From positions 1 to 64,000 of the forward strand of contig JBFOMG010000039.1 of NCBI GenBank assembly GCA_040830725.1: 64,000 nt of DNA, read 5' to 3'. Each line of letters opens with the position of its first letter. Position 1 is the first letter of the stretch. Source of the DNA: JAWKWH01 sp040830725 (GTDB taxonomy: Bacteria > Pseudomonadota > Alphaproteobacteria > Rhizobiales > Rhizobiaceae). Below, piece by piece: positions 7,630-16,844 of the stretch. The notes under the pieces are model-generated. The model saw nothing but the letters and a program-made list of their open reading frames with translations, did no database searches and had not been told where the DNA came from. A program made the translations under genes and the position numbers.

Positions 7630-9321
7630 ATGTCACCGCTTGCCGATTATCTTCGGAATTGCTTTGGAATTGTTCTTGGTTTCCTTCTGGAAGGGCATTT
7701 GCAGTATCGATTCGCAGATATGACGCTCGATACCAGGCTCGCCGAACTGCACGGCGGCGATGGTCCGGTGAAGGTCGAGCCGAAAGTTTTGCGACTGATT
7801 ACCTACCTCATCGAGAATGCCGACCACGTCGTCAGCAAGGATGAACTCATCGAAAAAGTGTGGGATGGGCGCATCGTTTCCGACGCTGCGCTCAACTCGC
7901 GGATAAATGCCGCTAGGCGAGCGGTTGGCGACAGTGGCAGTGAACAGAAAATCATCAAAACCCTGAGCCGGCGGGGCTTTCGCTTCATTGCCGATCTGCA
8001 GAGGGACATTGAACCTGGAGGTTCGGCTCCAGAACCTGGTTTATCGCAGACGACACACACGGACCAGCTTAGCGTCTCCCTATCAGATCCCGGCAGCATT
8101 CGCGATCTTCATGTTGATCCGGCATCGCCACTGGAAAGGCCTGCGATTGCTGTCATTCCATTCACAAACATGAGCGGCGATGCAGAGCAGGAGTATTTTG
8201 CAGACGGGTTGACGGAAGACATGATCACGGCGCTGTCCAACTGGCGCAGTTTTCCCGTTATCGCTCGCAATTCGGTCTTTGCTTACAAGGGAAAGGCCAT
8301 TGATGTGCGCACCGTGGCCGGTGAGTTGGGAGCGCGGTTTCTTTTGGAAGGCAGCGTCCGCACAGCAGGTGGCCGTGTGCGTATTACCGCCCAGCTTGTC
8401 GATGCAAACTCTGGCCATCATATCTGGGCGGAAAGACTGGACCGGGAGTTGGACGATATCTTTGATGTGCAGGATGAAATAACGCACCAACTGGCAGCCG
8501 TCGTGGCACCCGAGTTGGAGAGGTCAGAGCAAAGGCGGATCAAAGCCAAAAGGCCAAGCAATCTCAGTGCATGGGAGTATTACCATCGAGGACAGGCTCA
8601 TCTGAGCGAATTTATTGGTGAGGAATACACAAAAGCTCGTGAGATGTTCGAAAAGGCGATCGCCTTAGACCCGAATTACAGCGACGCATTTGTCGGCATA
8701 TTCCAAACGCACAGCCGCAATCTCATGGAGTCAAATGCGGCCGATCCGGCTGAGACCAAGTCAGCGGCACTTGCTGCGGCCAAGCGCGCCGTCGAACTCG
8801 ATGAAGCAAGTTCAAATGCGCGCTATGCCCTCGGCAATTCGTATCTTTGGTTGAGGGAATTCGATGCTGCCGTGACAGAACTTGAAACGGCACTGCAGCT
8901 CAATCCAAGCAATGCTTTGGCGCGTGTCATTCTCGGAAACGTGCTGAATCTCTCTGGCAGGCATGAAGAAGCTATTCACCACATCGAGACTGGGACCGGC
9001 CTCAACCCGATGGATTCAAGAGCGGGGCATTTCTTCAAGACATGGCTGGCCGAAGCCCATTTCTGCAACGGTGACGATGAAATGGCGGCGAATCTTGCGA
9101 GAGCGGCCATCCGCCATAGGGCAGGTTATCCTTTGTCAAATCTCGTGCTGGGCTGCGCGCTCGCCTGCTCAGGCTCGACGGTGGATGCAAAGGCGGCGTT
9201 GGCGCAGTGCGAAAGAGAAAAGCCGGGTTTTATAAGGAACTGGTTGGGCTGGGAATTGTACACCGAGCGGGCGCTTGAACGCTTCCGAGAGGGCCTGCAG
9301 AAGACCGGCTGGAAAGCGTGA
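7630..9321 (+). CDS. CadC-like winged-helix regulator with TPR repeats
   Basis: About 563 residues in three parts. Near residues 25-115 is an OmpR/CadC-type winged helix (VEPKVLRLITYLIENADHVV, TLSRRGFRF) expected to bind DNA. Residues about 170-300 form the domain beginning AIAVIPFTNMSGDAEQEYFA that commonly follows such winged helices in rhizobial adenylate-cyclase-like and CadC-like proteins. The remainder is a set of tetratricopeptide repeats (AWEYYHRGQAHL, ARYALGNSYLWL, ARVILGNVLNLS, LVLGCALACSGS). No membrane span is evident, so it is probably cytosolic and senses a ligand or partner through the repeats. The start is uncertain: GTG 7627, ATG 7630 and ATG 7720 are in frame, and the winged helix would still fit the last. 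The target genes are unknown. Confidence 0.85.
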   Translation: MSPLADYLRNCFGIVLGFLLEGHLQYRFADMTLDTRLAELHGGDGPVKVEPKVLRLITYLIENADHVVSKDELIEKVWDGRIVSDAALNSRINAARRAVGDSGSEQKIIKTLSRRGFRFIADLQRDIEPGGSAPEPGLSQTTHTDQLSVSLSDPGSIRDLHVDPASPLERPAIAVIPFTNMSGDAEQEYFADGLTEDMITALSNWRSFPVIARNSVFAYKGKAIDVRTVAGELGARFLLEGSVRTAGGRVRITAQLVDANSGHHIWAERLDRELDDIFDVQDEITHQLAAVVAPELERSEQRRIKAKRPSNLSAWEYYHRGQAHLSEFIGEEYTKAREMFEKAIALDPNYSDAFVGIFQTHSRNLMESNAADPAETKSAALAAAKRAVELDEASSNARYALGNSYLWLREFDAAVTELETALQLNPSNALARVILGNVLNLSGRHEEAIHHIETGTGLNPMDSRAGHFFKTWLAEAHFCNGDDEMAANLARAAIRHRAGYPLSNLVLGCALACSGSTVDAKAALAQCEREKPGFIRNWLGWELYTERALERFREGLQKTGWKA

Positions 9322-9372
9322 AATTCGACTGCTCGGATCAGCACAAAGCTGACATTGAATATTCAGCGAACC

Positions 9373-9520
9373 ATGTCCGCTTTGGGCTCAAAGCTGACCC
9401 TCACCGAGAGCGATCGGAGTGGCTCCTTTGCGCCCCCATTTCGGACGTTCATCAATCTCTGATGAGATCCTGAAAGCGGACGTTGCAGACTTGGGTGTTC
9501 AAGGTCGGCTGTGCGGACAA
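9373..9520. repeat. 148-bp dispersed repeat, copy D (reference copy)
   Basis: The clearest copy. It starts ATGTCCGCTTTGGGCTCAAA, where GCTTTG and CAAAGC can pair around a GGCT loop, has GCGCCCCCATTTCGGAC in the middle, and ends CTGTGCGGACAA. It lies between the CadC-like gene and the LptF-like gene, and the rest of 9322-9824 has no supported gene. I do not recognise the repeat as a named family. Confidence 0.85.
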
Positions 9521-9824
9521 AGTGACCAACACTGTCTCCGCAAAACGGATCTTGGCCGCATATATGCGGTCGCATTTAGAGCAAATGGCGACATTGAGCC
9601 ACAGGCCAGTGCCCCGCACTTGTACCCGCTCAAAATCACCGGTGACCCACAACAAAGATTGTGTTTGCTAGAGTCGCCGTGCACAGAGTTTTTATGGGCG
9701 CACAAAACAATGCACGGCCTCATTGGTTCGCCTACCTTTAGCCAATCCGGCATTTCATGTAGGCAGGGTGAGCGTCGCACGGGCGCATAGTGGGTTCAGT
9801 CAACCGACAGGTCTGGGACACCCC

Positions 9825-11030
9825 TTGAATTTGATCGAACGATATATTTTTCGACGGACGTTCAGCCTTTCCATGGCGTCACTTATTGTGGTGACGTTAA
9901 TCATAATGACCACCCAGCTCCTTCTTCATGTCAATGTTCTTACTCAATCGGGCCAAGCACTGACCGCCTTTTTGAAGCTTGCTCTGACACTCATACCCGG
10001 CATGACTCTGATCGCGCTTCCTTTTGCCCTCATTCTCGGCACTTCCAACACTCTCAACCGAATGAACAATGATTCGGAGTTGGCGGTCCTGGAGGCGTCA
10101 GGTGCCGGGCGCGCGTTCGTCGTCAAACCGATCCTGTTCCTCGCCGTCGCGTTTACTGTCATTAGCCTGTTCATCGCACAGATCGTAGAACCGTGGGCAA
10201 ATCGGCAAAGGCGGGACCTGCTGGTCTCTGCATCATCTGATCTCATCCAGATCGCCATTCAATCAGGTACGTTTTGGCCGTTGGAAGCGAACCTCCACGT
10301 TCAGGTTGAAGAACGATTTCCAGGCGGAGACCTGGGTGGCATATTTCTGGCCGACCGGCGCGATGAGGGCACCGAGTTTTTGTACTACGCAACTCGGGGA
10401 ACCGTGACTAAACACGGTGACCGCAATCTGATCGTGATGAGTGATGGGGAGATACACCGTCGGGATATGGTCACTGGCGATGTATCTATCATCAAATTCG
10501 CATCTTACGCGCTGGACATGACGCAATTTGGTCCGGTCAGAGGTCAATCTCGATATTACCCGAAGGAACGAAGCCTGGCAGAGCTTTTGAAGCCCGATCC
10601 TGACGACAGGTTGGCCAAGAACCGTCCGCAGCTACTAAGATCTGAAATTCACCGCCGGTTTTCGGAGTGGCTCTATCCCCTTGCGTTCGCATTGATCGCC
10701 ATCTATGTCGCCGGAACCGCGCGAGCCAATCGCCAGGAGCGCGTCTGGAGTATGGCAGCTGCCTTCGGGATCGCTTTCACAATTCGCGGATTGGGTTTCA
10801 CTCTTATCAACAATGCCGGCAATAGCTTGATTGTGGCTGCGGCATGCTACGTGCTGCCATTGGGAACAATTTCCGTAATCTCGTTGCTGCTGATCACCGG
10901 ACACGTGATCGCGGTTCCACAAAAACTGCTCGATCGCAGTGCATCGATTGTAGCTATGCTCGACCGGAAACGCCAAACGTTTCAAAAACGAATGTCGGGT
11001 TATCGCGATAAATCCGAAGAAACAGCGTGA
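9825..11030 (+). CDS. LptF/LptG-family permease, single copy
   Basis: About 401 residues of the YjgP/YjgQ family, inner-membrane parts of the LptB2FG transporter that pulls lipopolysaccharide from the inner membrane. Visible are an N-terminal amphipathic start (LIERYIFRRTF), three spans in the first 130 residues with the family motif NDSELAVLEASG, a periplasmic jelly-roll region (about residues 140-270) and three C-terminal spans (FALIAIYVAGTARA onward). The TTG at 9825 fits the family's usual start better than the longer frame from 9723. The genes normally come as an adjacent lptF-lptG pair; here only one is present, beside a polysaccharide locus. It may be a paralogue for another lipid-linked glycan rather than the essential LptF. 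Confidence 0.85.
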   Translation: MNLIERYIFRRTFSLSMASLIVVTLIIMTTQLLLHVNVLTQSGQALTAFLKLALTLIPGMTLIALPFALILGTSNTLNRMNNDSELAVLEASGAGRAFVVKPILFLAVAFTVISLFIAQIVEPWANRQRRDLLVSASSDLIQIAIQSGTFWPLEANLHVQVEERFPGGDLGGIFLADRRDEGTEFLYYATRGTVTKHGDRNLIVMSDGEIHRRDMVTGDVSIIKFASYALDMTQFGPVRGQSRYYPKERSLAELLKPDPDDRLAKNRPQLLRSEIHRRFSEWLYPLAFALIAIYVAGTARANRQERVWSMAAAFGIAFTIRGLGFTLINNAGNSLIVAAACYVLPLGTISVISLLLITGHVIAVPQKLLDRSASIVAMLDRKRQTFQKRMSGYRDKSEETA

Positions 11031-11712
11031 TGGAGCAACGTGGTTGCTCGGCTTGTTAGTACGTTGTCCGGCGGCGATGTTTTAGATTTTCACCTGCCTC
11101 ATGCGGGGCACCGACTTCATCGGCCTGATCGAATCGTAAACACTCGATCATGCCGGCGACTAGACGTAGTTGCAGAATGCAAATCGCAGAAGTTCCCGGT
11201 TTTTTGCAGTCGATCCGTTGCGCGATGTATGCAGCCAGGCTGGGCATATTCACGGGCACTCGCGATCGTGCAGCAACCTTGAGCTGCGAGATTCTTAAAC
11301 CCGATTTACTGCGCAGACCCAAAAATCGTTTGTGACCAATGGTTTTTTGTTCTTCTTTTGTCGCTATGAATTACCCACAGGCCACCGCTTGATCTCGAGC
11401 CGACCGTCCGTGAACAATAAGCTGAACCAACACGATATCCTCAAGCGCATAGACTGGACCGCGGACGGAGAACGTGGAGGTGCTTTAGAAGCTAGTCATA
11501 GGAATTTGTCCACCACTAACGCTTCAATGTTGAATCAGATGGTCAATTTATGCGCTACAAGACTTCGCGAATTATCACATGCAATCCATCCCAATTATGA
11601 GCTTAGGTAGCAACATCCTTGTTCGACCCTTGTCGGATCGATTGATAAACGCATCGATTGGGATTTCGATAACTTACAAGTCGAACAGCGTAATTTTTCG
11701 GGATGGTCCATT
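11031..11712. other. Intergenic stretch with no recognisable gene
   Basis: About 680 bases between the LptF-like gene and the O-antigen ligase-like gene. Short open frames exist on both strands, but none has a plausible start, known motif or convincing composition. It probably carries the promoter of the downstream gene. Confidence 0.5.
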
Positions 11713-12969
11713 GTGAGAATCAACTCGCTCCTCGGTGAGCTGATACTGTTCTGGCGCATTCCGAACCACATGATCGATAGGGTCAATCCCTGGGCTCTCC
11801 CTATAGCTATTGCGACACCCGCGCTGTTTGGTTCGGCGGTCAGTGTCTGGATTTTCGGGATCATAGCTCTTTGTGTGGCGCGCACTCTGTCCGGTACGAT
11901 GGCGCTGGTATCCTCTGGTCCGGTTACGACCGTCGCGGTATTGTTTGCATGCTGGTTTGCAGTGCACGGAGTATTTGGCCTCGCGCATTGGCATACAGCC
12001 GAAACACTTCTGGAAATCGGCGAAACCCTGCCTTTTGTCGGCATGCTCTTTCTATACGCCGGAATATCGCTTACTTCGCCAAGACGTCTTGTCCTTCCTA
12101 CACAGGCTGCAATTGCAGCAAGCGCTATACTTGCCGGCATTCTGGCCAGTGCCCAGCTGTCGGCGGGGATGCTGCGAGCGGAAGGCGGAACTCACAATCC
12201 TGGTCCATTCGCGCTCATGTCGCTGCTGCTCTACGGATACTGTCTGGTGTCAATCGCACAAAGCAGCGGGTGGATCAGAATTGCGGCAATCGCGGGTGTG
12301 GCTGCTGCATATTTAAGTGTCGTTTTCTCCGGAATGCGAACATTCTGGCCCGGATTGCTGCTGCTGCCCATTGTCGTAGCGATTCTGTACAGAGCTCAGT
12401 TGCGTAATAATGTCGGTTGGCGCGAATTGGTGGTGGGCGCATTGCTGGTTGGGATCCTGTTGGCGATATCTGCACCATTTGTCGAATCACGCGTTAGTCT
12501 TCTATTTGTTGAGTTTGAGAACTTCGACCACAATCTCAACTACCGGAGCGCGCTTGATCAACGTGTTGCGCTTTGGCGGGCCGGAATCTCCCTGTTCCTC
12601 GAAGCCCCTCTGGCCGGGCATGGATTGGAGACAACGCCACTGCTGGCAGCAGAAACCGAAAGACTTTTCGGCCAGCCATACGCTCGGTCACATTTCCACA
12701 ACGCGGTTATCGACGTTGGAGTGAGATGCGGAATTGTCGGCATACTGCTGCTCATTGCCATGATAACTTCACCGCTGATTATTGCTGCTCGTGGGCGCAA
12801 GTCCGACATCGGGCGTTTTGGATTTGCGATGATGTGCGTGTTGATGACATCCTACGGACTGGCGGGCATTGGCGGTTTGATGCTTGGACACGATATCATG
12901 GACGCCGTGTTTATCTTTAGCACCACATATTGGTTGGTGTTTGCACTGGAATCGCGCAAAACGGGATGA
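11713..12969 (+). CDS. O-antigen ligase / polymerase-like membrane protein (Wzy_C type)
   Basis: A 418-residue polytopic protein with about ten to twelve hydrophobic spans. Between spans in the second half is a larger periplasmic loop with LDQRVALWRAGISLFLEAPL and GHGLETTP, followed by ARSHFHNAVIDVGVRCGIVG; this arrangement (R near W-x-G, then HxHN before the last spans) is typical of the O-antigen ligase/Wzy_C superfamily. Such proteins join lipid-linked glycan units or transfer a finished chain to an acceptor at the periplasmic face. The start is GTG at 11713. It points away from the leftward polysaccharide genes, but the functions fit one pathway. Ligase and polymerase cannot be told apart by reading. 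Confidence 0.85.
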   Translation: MRINSLLGELILFWRIPNHMIDRVNPWALPIAIATPALFGSAVSVWIFGIIALCVARTLSGTMALVSSGPVTTVAVLFACWFAVHGVFGLAHWHTAETLLEIGETLPFVGMLFLYAGISLTSPRRLVLPTQAAIAASAILAGILASAQLSAGMLRAEGGTHNPGPFALMSLLLYGYCLVSIAQSSGWIRIAAIAGVAAAYLSVVFSGMRTFWPGLLLLPIVVAILYRAQLRNNVGWRELVVGALLVGILLAISAPFVESRVSLLFVEFENFDHNLNYRSALDQRVALWRAGISLFLEAPLAGHGLETTPLLAAETERLFGQPYARSHFHNAVIDVGVRCGIVGILLLIAMITSPLIIAARGRKSDIGRFGFAMMCVLMTSYGLAGIGGLMLGHDIMDAVFIFSTTYWLVFALESRKTG

Positions 12970-13190
12970 CCTTATCGAGCTGGGCGCGGATCTAATCTGA
13001 TAGATTGACACCATCAGCACTAAAGAAATTGTTCTGACGAAATATCTGAGATCACAACGGCCAAACTGAATCTCGGTCTGTCAGAAGGATTGTGAAACTA
13101 AAGATATCAGGCGGCGGGGATTCTCGGATTTCAGATTTCGCTGCGGCGGTTGCGCTTAACTGGCTTTGGAAGCACAGCTAGTGAACCTGT

Positions 13191-14378
13191 TCATTTCGGA
13201 TTCGCAACATAGCTTGCAAAATGTCGGTAAAATTCATCCCGCCGACCTTCGATAATCGCCTTCTCAAAACTCGCAGATAGCTTCCAGTTTTTTCTAGCGC
13301 TTTCTTCCATCCATTGCCTGTCGGGCAATTTTCTCGCGAGCAGACTTGCCAATTCGTCGACACCTCCGGCCGTGAAAATGTCCGTGTTTTCTAGAAGTTC
13401 AGGAATACCGCCCGCAGATGATCCGATTGCCGGACAGCCCCGGCTCATCGCTTCGATCAGTGCGCGCGGCAATCCTTCTTTGAGAGATGGTTGAATGTAA
13501 ACGTCAATATCATCCAGCCAACGGATGACCGGTTCACCACTGGGAACACTACCATCCATACGAACAATGTCCTCCAACCGGTGTTGATGAATCAGCTTTT
13601 GCCATGGCCCGGGGTCTCCTCCGCCCAGCACATGATAGGTCAATGAGGGGAACCTGTGACGTGCCAATGACAGAGCCGAGATTACCGTTTGAATTCCTTT
13701 GAAACGCCCGTTTAGTGTGGCGATTGTACCCAATTTCAAAGTCCGATCGAAACTTTGCGATTGCCTAGTCAACCGACGCGAAAGGGTTGTTTTTGCCGGT
13801 CGTTCCAGTTCCACATCCGATACTGCAGCTGTTAATCCGGAGGGACAGGGATATCGCCTTTGAAGAAAACTGTTCGTTACATAAATCGCAAACTTCGCTT
13901 GCCGGACAACCCGCCTCATGCGGTGGTAGGCAAGCGGTGCATACAGCTTGCCCTTGATTGTACCGAAGTTCCAAATGCCGTCCCACGGACACCCGACGAC
14001 CTCGGCGGCCCATGGCTTTCCGAGATCCCGTGCGCAGCCGATCGCCACAAGCCCAATTTCACTTGGCAACCGCGCGATGAGCCCGTCGGATGATGCGAGC
14101 AACTGCTTAATTCGCGCAAGTTGCGTCCATCTCGTTACTAGCTGGCCGCGCAGCGAAGACAGATTGGAAACCAATTCAAACTCAACGTTCTGTGTTGATG
14201 ACAATTGCAGGTTGCCGTAACCCGCTTCGCTGAGCGGACCGCCCTGGCGTCCAATCACGGTAATGCGATCGAAGTGCTTCAGATACCTTTGCCACACTGC
14301 TGCTTCAAAATATGAATCGCAGTAAGTGTCGGTGCCGTCAGAAACGAATCTTGTGTCGTGTGCGAATACAATTTTCAC
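13191..14378 (-). CDS. GT4-type glycosyltransferase
   Basis: A 395-residue protein with the GT-B layout. The C-terminal Rossmann half begins at KLGTIATLNGRFKGIQ and contains YHVLGGGDPGP, YIQPSLKEGLPRALIEAM and GSSAGGIPELL; the E-x7-E motif (EGLPRALIE) that holds the nucleotide sugar is present. The N-terminal half starts MKIVFAHDTRF. It probably adds one sugar to a lipid-linked oligosaccharide at the cytosolic face. It overlaps the upstream polymerase gene by four bases (ATGA), so it is translationally coupled to it, and is the last gene of the leftward cluster. Confidence 0.9.
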   Translation of the reverse strand: MKIVFAHDTRFVSDGTDTYCDSYFEAAVWQRYLKHFDRITVIGRQGGPLSEAGYGNLQLSSTQNVEFELVSNLSSLRGQLVTRWTQLARIKQLLASSDGLIARLPSEIGLVAIGCARDLGKPWAAEVVGCPWDGIWNFGTIKGKLYAPLAYHRMRRVVRQAKFAIYVTNSFLQRRYPCPSGLTAAVSDVELERPAKTTLSRRLTRQSQSFDRTLKLGTIATLNGRFKGIQTVISALSLARHRFPSLTYHVLGGGDPGPWQKLIHQHRLEDIVRMDGSVPSGEPVIRWLDDIDVYIQPSLKEGLPRALIEAMSRGCPAIGSSAGGIPELLENTDIFTAGGVDELASLLARKLPDRQWMEESARKNWKLSASFEKAIIEGRRDEFYRHFASYVANPK

Positions 14379-15814
14379 GCCGGAGAATCTGCCCCATCAC
14401 GCCAAATTAGCCCAAATTTCGGAATTCCCAGCAACAAAACTGCTGTTATCAGTGCGGGAACCAAGCCGTGAACCCAATGATAAAAACTGGGTGAATTCGG
14501 CTGAAGCAAAAATAATGTGTAGACAAACACAATGATGACGATCGGATTCTCCGGCTGTTCCTCAAAATTTCTCGCCAATGTCTTCATGACAATTCCGAAC
14601 ACACACATGATGACAACGATTCCGGGAATGTGAAAATTCCAGTATGCCTCGCCCACGTTTCCCGGTGGAATGCCCGTGCCCTTGCGCTTTTTGAAGATAA
14701 GTTGCCCGCTCAACAGCCCCCCGGTCGGCGGTTTTTCAAACGGCAACAAGGAAGACGGAATGAACGGAAATAACAGCGACACATACGATCGGCCGTACAA
14801 CCAATCGACTCTGTCAGGAACGTTATAAAGAACTCCGTACAGACCCTCGGTCTCAGTTCCATAGCGAACGATGTTCCTGAGGCCGAATTCAAACTGCTTG
14901 ATCGGTGAAATATCTAGCGTCACGCTGGTGTTTGACTGGGCTCGTTGAGCCGGTGATTTTCGAAGCTGCCCCGCAATGCCTATGAACATGATCGAAAATA
15001 CGAGCCCGACGATGATGACCTTGTAAGGCAAACGTCTTTCCCTAATCGTCCATATTGTTCCCACGATCATGAGAGGAAGAATCAAACCGCTACGCGATCC
15101 GGTGGCCGCGTAATCAAAGAAAAGGCCAAGCGCAAACAGTACAATGAACGAAGGGCGCTTCCAGATCTGATGATTGATTGCGAACCATGCAACGCATGCA
15201 TGAGCTGATATTCCTGCAAGAAAGTGCCAGTGCCGACCTTCAATTTGCTGATCAGGTCTCAATTCGGCAATGAGACTGCGTTGCATCAACAGCTTACCCA
15301 CTCCACCTACTTCAAAAGACAGATAGGCAAAAGCGAGCGCTGAAACGCCAACGATGATTGATACCTTTAATGTCGGATGTGAGATTCCACCGTTCTGCAG
15401 CCGCAATCGCCATTTCGGATTTGACAGATGATACGCTGCAAAAAAGCACTGCCAGCCGAGTGCCGACATCACGAAACCCCATCCTGCGATGAAATTCAGT
15501 TCTGAGGCACTTGCCCCCTTCATCGCAACATGACCCTCCAAACCGGAAATCAATACCGGAATCTGTGGAAGAACGAATCGAAGAACGCACCAATATGCCG
15601 CCATGAATACGAGGGGGTGAAACCAACCGTCAGATTCCCGCGAATAGACCAGCATGGCCATGATAACGGCTGCATAAACCGCAAATCCGAATGCGACGAA
15701 TAATTGAAGATCGTTTCCCATTGCGGCAGCAACCGCAGATACCGTCGCCAGAAGGAATATCGCGGCAACCAGCAAAAGGCGTTCCGCCGGCTTGATTGCC
15801 ACATATGGTGTCAT
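14375..15814 (-). CDS. Wzy-like oligosaccharide repeat-unit polymerase
   Basis: A 479-residue membrane protein with about eleven or twelve spans, starting MTPYVAIKPAERLLL. It has a large central periplasmic loop after TGSRSGLILPLMIVGTIW (SPAQRAQSNTSVTLDISP to PPTGGLLSG) and ends with several spans. Size and topology fit O-antigen/exopolysaccharide repeat-unit polymerases, which are poorly conserved in sequence. It sits between the sulfotransferase and a coupled glycosyltransferase gene. A second polymerase- or ligase-like protein at 11713-12969 raises the question of which one polymerises and which ligates. Confidence 0.8.
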   Translation of the reverse strand: MTPYVAIKPAERLLLVAAIFLLATVSAVAAAMGNDLQLFVAFGFAVYAAVIMAMLVYSRESDGWFHPLVFMAAYWCVLRFVLPQIPVLISGLEGHVAMKGASASELNFIAGWGFVMSALGWQCFFAAYHLSNPKWRLRLQNGGISHPTLKVSIIVGVSALAFAYLSFEVGGVGKLLMQRSLIAELRPDQQIEGRHWHFLAGISAHACVAWFAINHQIWKRPSFIVLFALGLFFDYAATGSRSGLILPLMIVGTIWTIRERRLPYKVIIVGLVFSIMFIGIAGQLRKSPAQRAQSNTSVTLDISPIKQFEFGLRNIVRYGTETEGLYGVLYNVPDRVDWLYGRSYVSLLFPFIPSSLLPFEKPPTGGLLSGQLIFKKRKGTGIPPGNVGEAYWNFHIPGIVVIMCVFGIVMKTLARNFEEQPENPIVIIVFVYTLFLLQPNSPSFYHWVHGLVPALITAVLLLGIPKFGLIWRDGADSPA

Positions 15815-15923
15815 AAGGAACTATTTTTGCGATAATGCATGTTGGTGCTCTACGCGAAGAAAAACAGCGCTATGTCCAAACGGATACCTGACGGCAAACT
15901 GTAGCACCGTTGCGGCATGACTG

Positions 15924-16844
15924 TCACTCGGCCTGCACCCAACTCGACAAGTCCAGATCCAATAATGTCGAAAGCGATGGGTACTTTGGCCTAAAGTGCG
16001 CCCTGAGATCTGCCAATCCCATTTTGAAATTTCGTTCTTCCGCGGCATCTTTGCCTTGAAAAGCAAAATATTGTTTTGCTATCAGATTTGCGGCGAAACC
16101 GTCCGGCACAAGGGGCCTGACCATTTTTGCCAGTCGATGAAGTCGATGGTGCCTTATTGAATGCGTCGCGTTTCTGACCTCGCCGGGTTTCATTGAAATC
16201 GGGTCAGGATCGATTCTCAGCTTTGCGCATAAATCGCTCATCACCGTTTGACCATCCTGCTTCAGATCTTCAAACAGAATAGTGTGAATCCGATCAGCCG
16301 GCACTGCGTCGCGCCATCGTTCGATCCAATGGGCATATTTGCTCCAAAGCAGCTCCTGTCGCGAAATCCAGTATATCGGCTCAGAGCGGTAATACCGTCC
16401 GATGTCGGCGGTTTTTCCGTTCAACAAGGCTCGGACATACGTATCGAAATCAAGTTCAGGGTCGATAGCGCCAATATTGTTTCGCGCATACCGGAAGGCA
16501 GAAAATATTCTCGACGCAGGCTCTCGTAACAAGAAGACAATCAATGGAGGCTCACTCAATGATGCGGCGAAAGCACGTGCCGAGTCTTGATAAACATTCT
16601 GGGTACACGCTTCCATTTTAATGCGCTCGTCGTTCGGCACGTCAAAGAAGCTGTCTATCCCATCCACGCCACCGTTAGCGTAGCTGATGCCACGGTATTC
16701 AAACAACGGGTGCTCGGGATCCATCAGGTAAAAGGTTTCCTTGGGTCGCGACGGCTGGATCATCGGATGAGCACTCATCCAGTCGAAAAGAGAGGTTGTT
16801 CCGGATTTCGGCCATCCGACGACGAGAAGCATACGGCCTTCCAT
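15924..16844 (-). CDS. PAPS-dependent sulfotransferase
   Basis: A 306-residue protein of the sulfotransferase superfamily. The 5'-phosphosulfate loop is GWPKSGTTSLF at residues 10-20, and the 3'-phosphate site is the LREPASRIFSAFRYARNN segment near residues 105-125. The family moves sulfate from PAPS onto hydroxyl or amino groups of sugars, lipids or proteins. Inside a polysaccharide cluster the likely acceptor is a sugar of the repeat unit. Its start abuts the stop of the methyltransferase gene upstream (16844/16845), so the two are co-translated. No PAPS-making genes are in the window. Carbohydrate specificity is inferred from context. Confidence 0.9.
   Translation of the reverse strand: MEGRMLLVVGWPKSGTTSLFDWMSAHPMIQPSRPKETFYLMDPEHPLFEYRGISYANGGVDGIDSFFDVPNDERIKMEACTQNVYQDSARAFAASLSEPPLIVFLLREPASRIFSAFRYARNNIGAIDPELDFDTYVRALLNGKTADIGRYYRSEPIYWISRQELLWSKYAHWIERWRDAVPADRIHTILFEDLKQDGQTVMSDLCAKLRIDPDPISMKPGEVRNATHSIRHHRLHRLAKMVRPLVPDGFAANLIAKQYFAFQGKDAAEERNFKMGLADLRAHFRPKYPSLSTLLDLDLSSWVQAE

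Noticed and set aside
9363..9575. Minus-strand frames over the 148-bp repeats (also 4080-4295 and 7213-7398) that translate to similar peptides
   Set aside because: The similarity comes from the DNA repeat, not from selected protein sequence; starts and ends differ between copies.
11056..11322. 88-residue minus-strand frame after the LptF-like gene
   Set aside because: No homology recognised and no plausible translation start; composition is typical of a chance frame.
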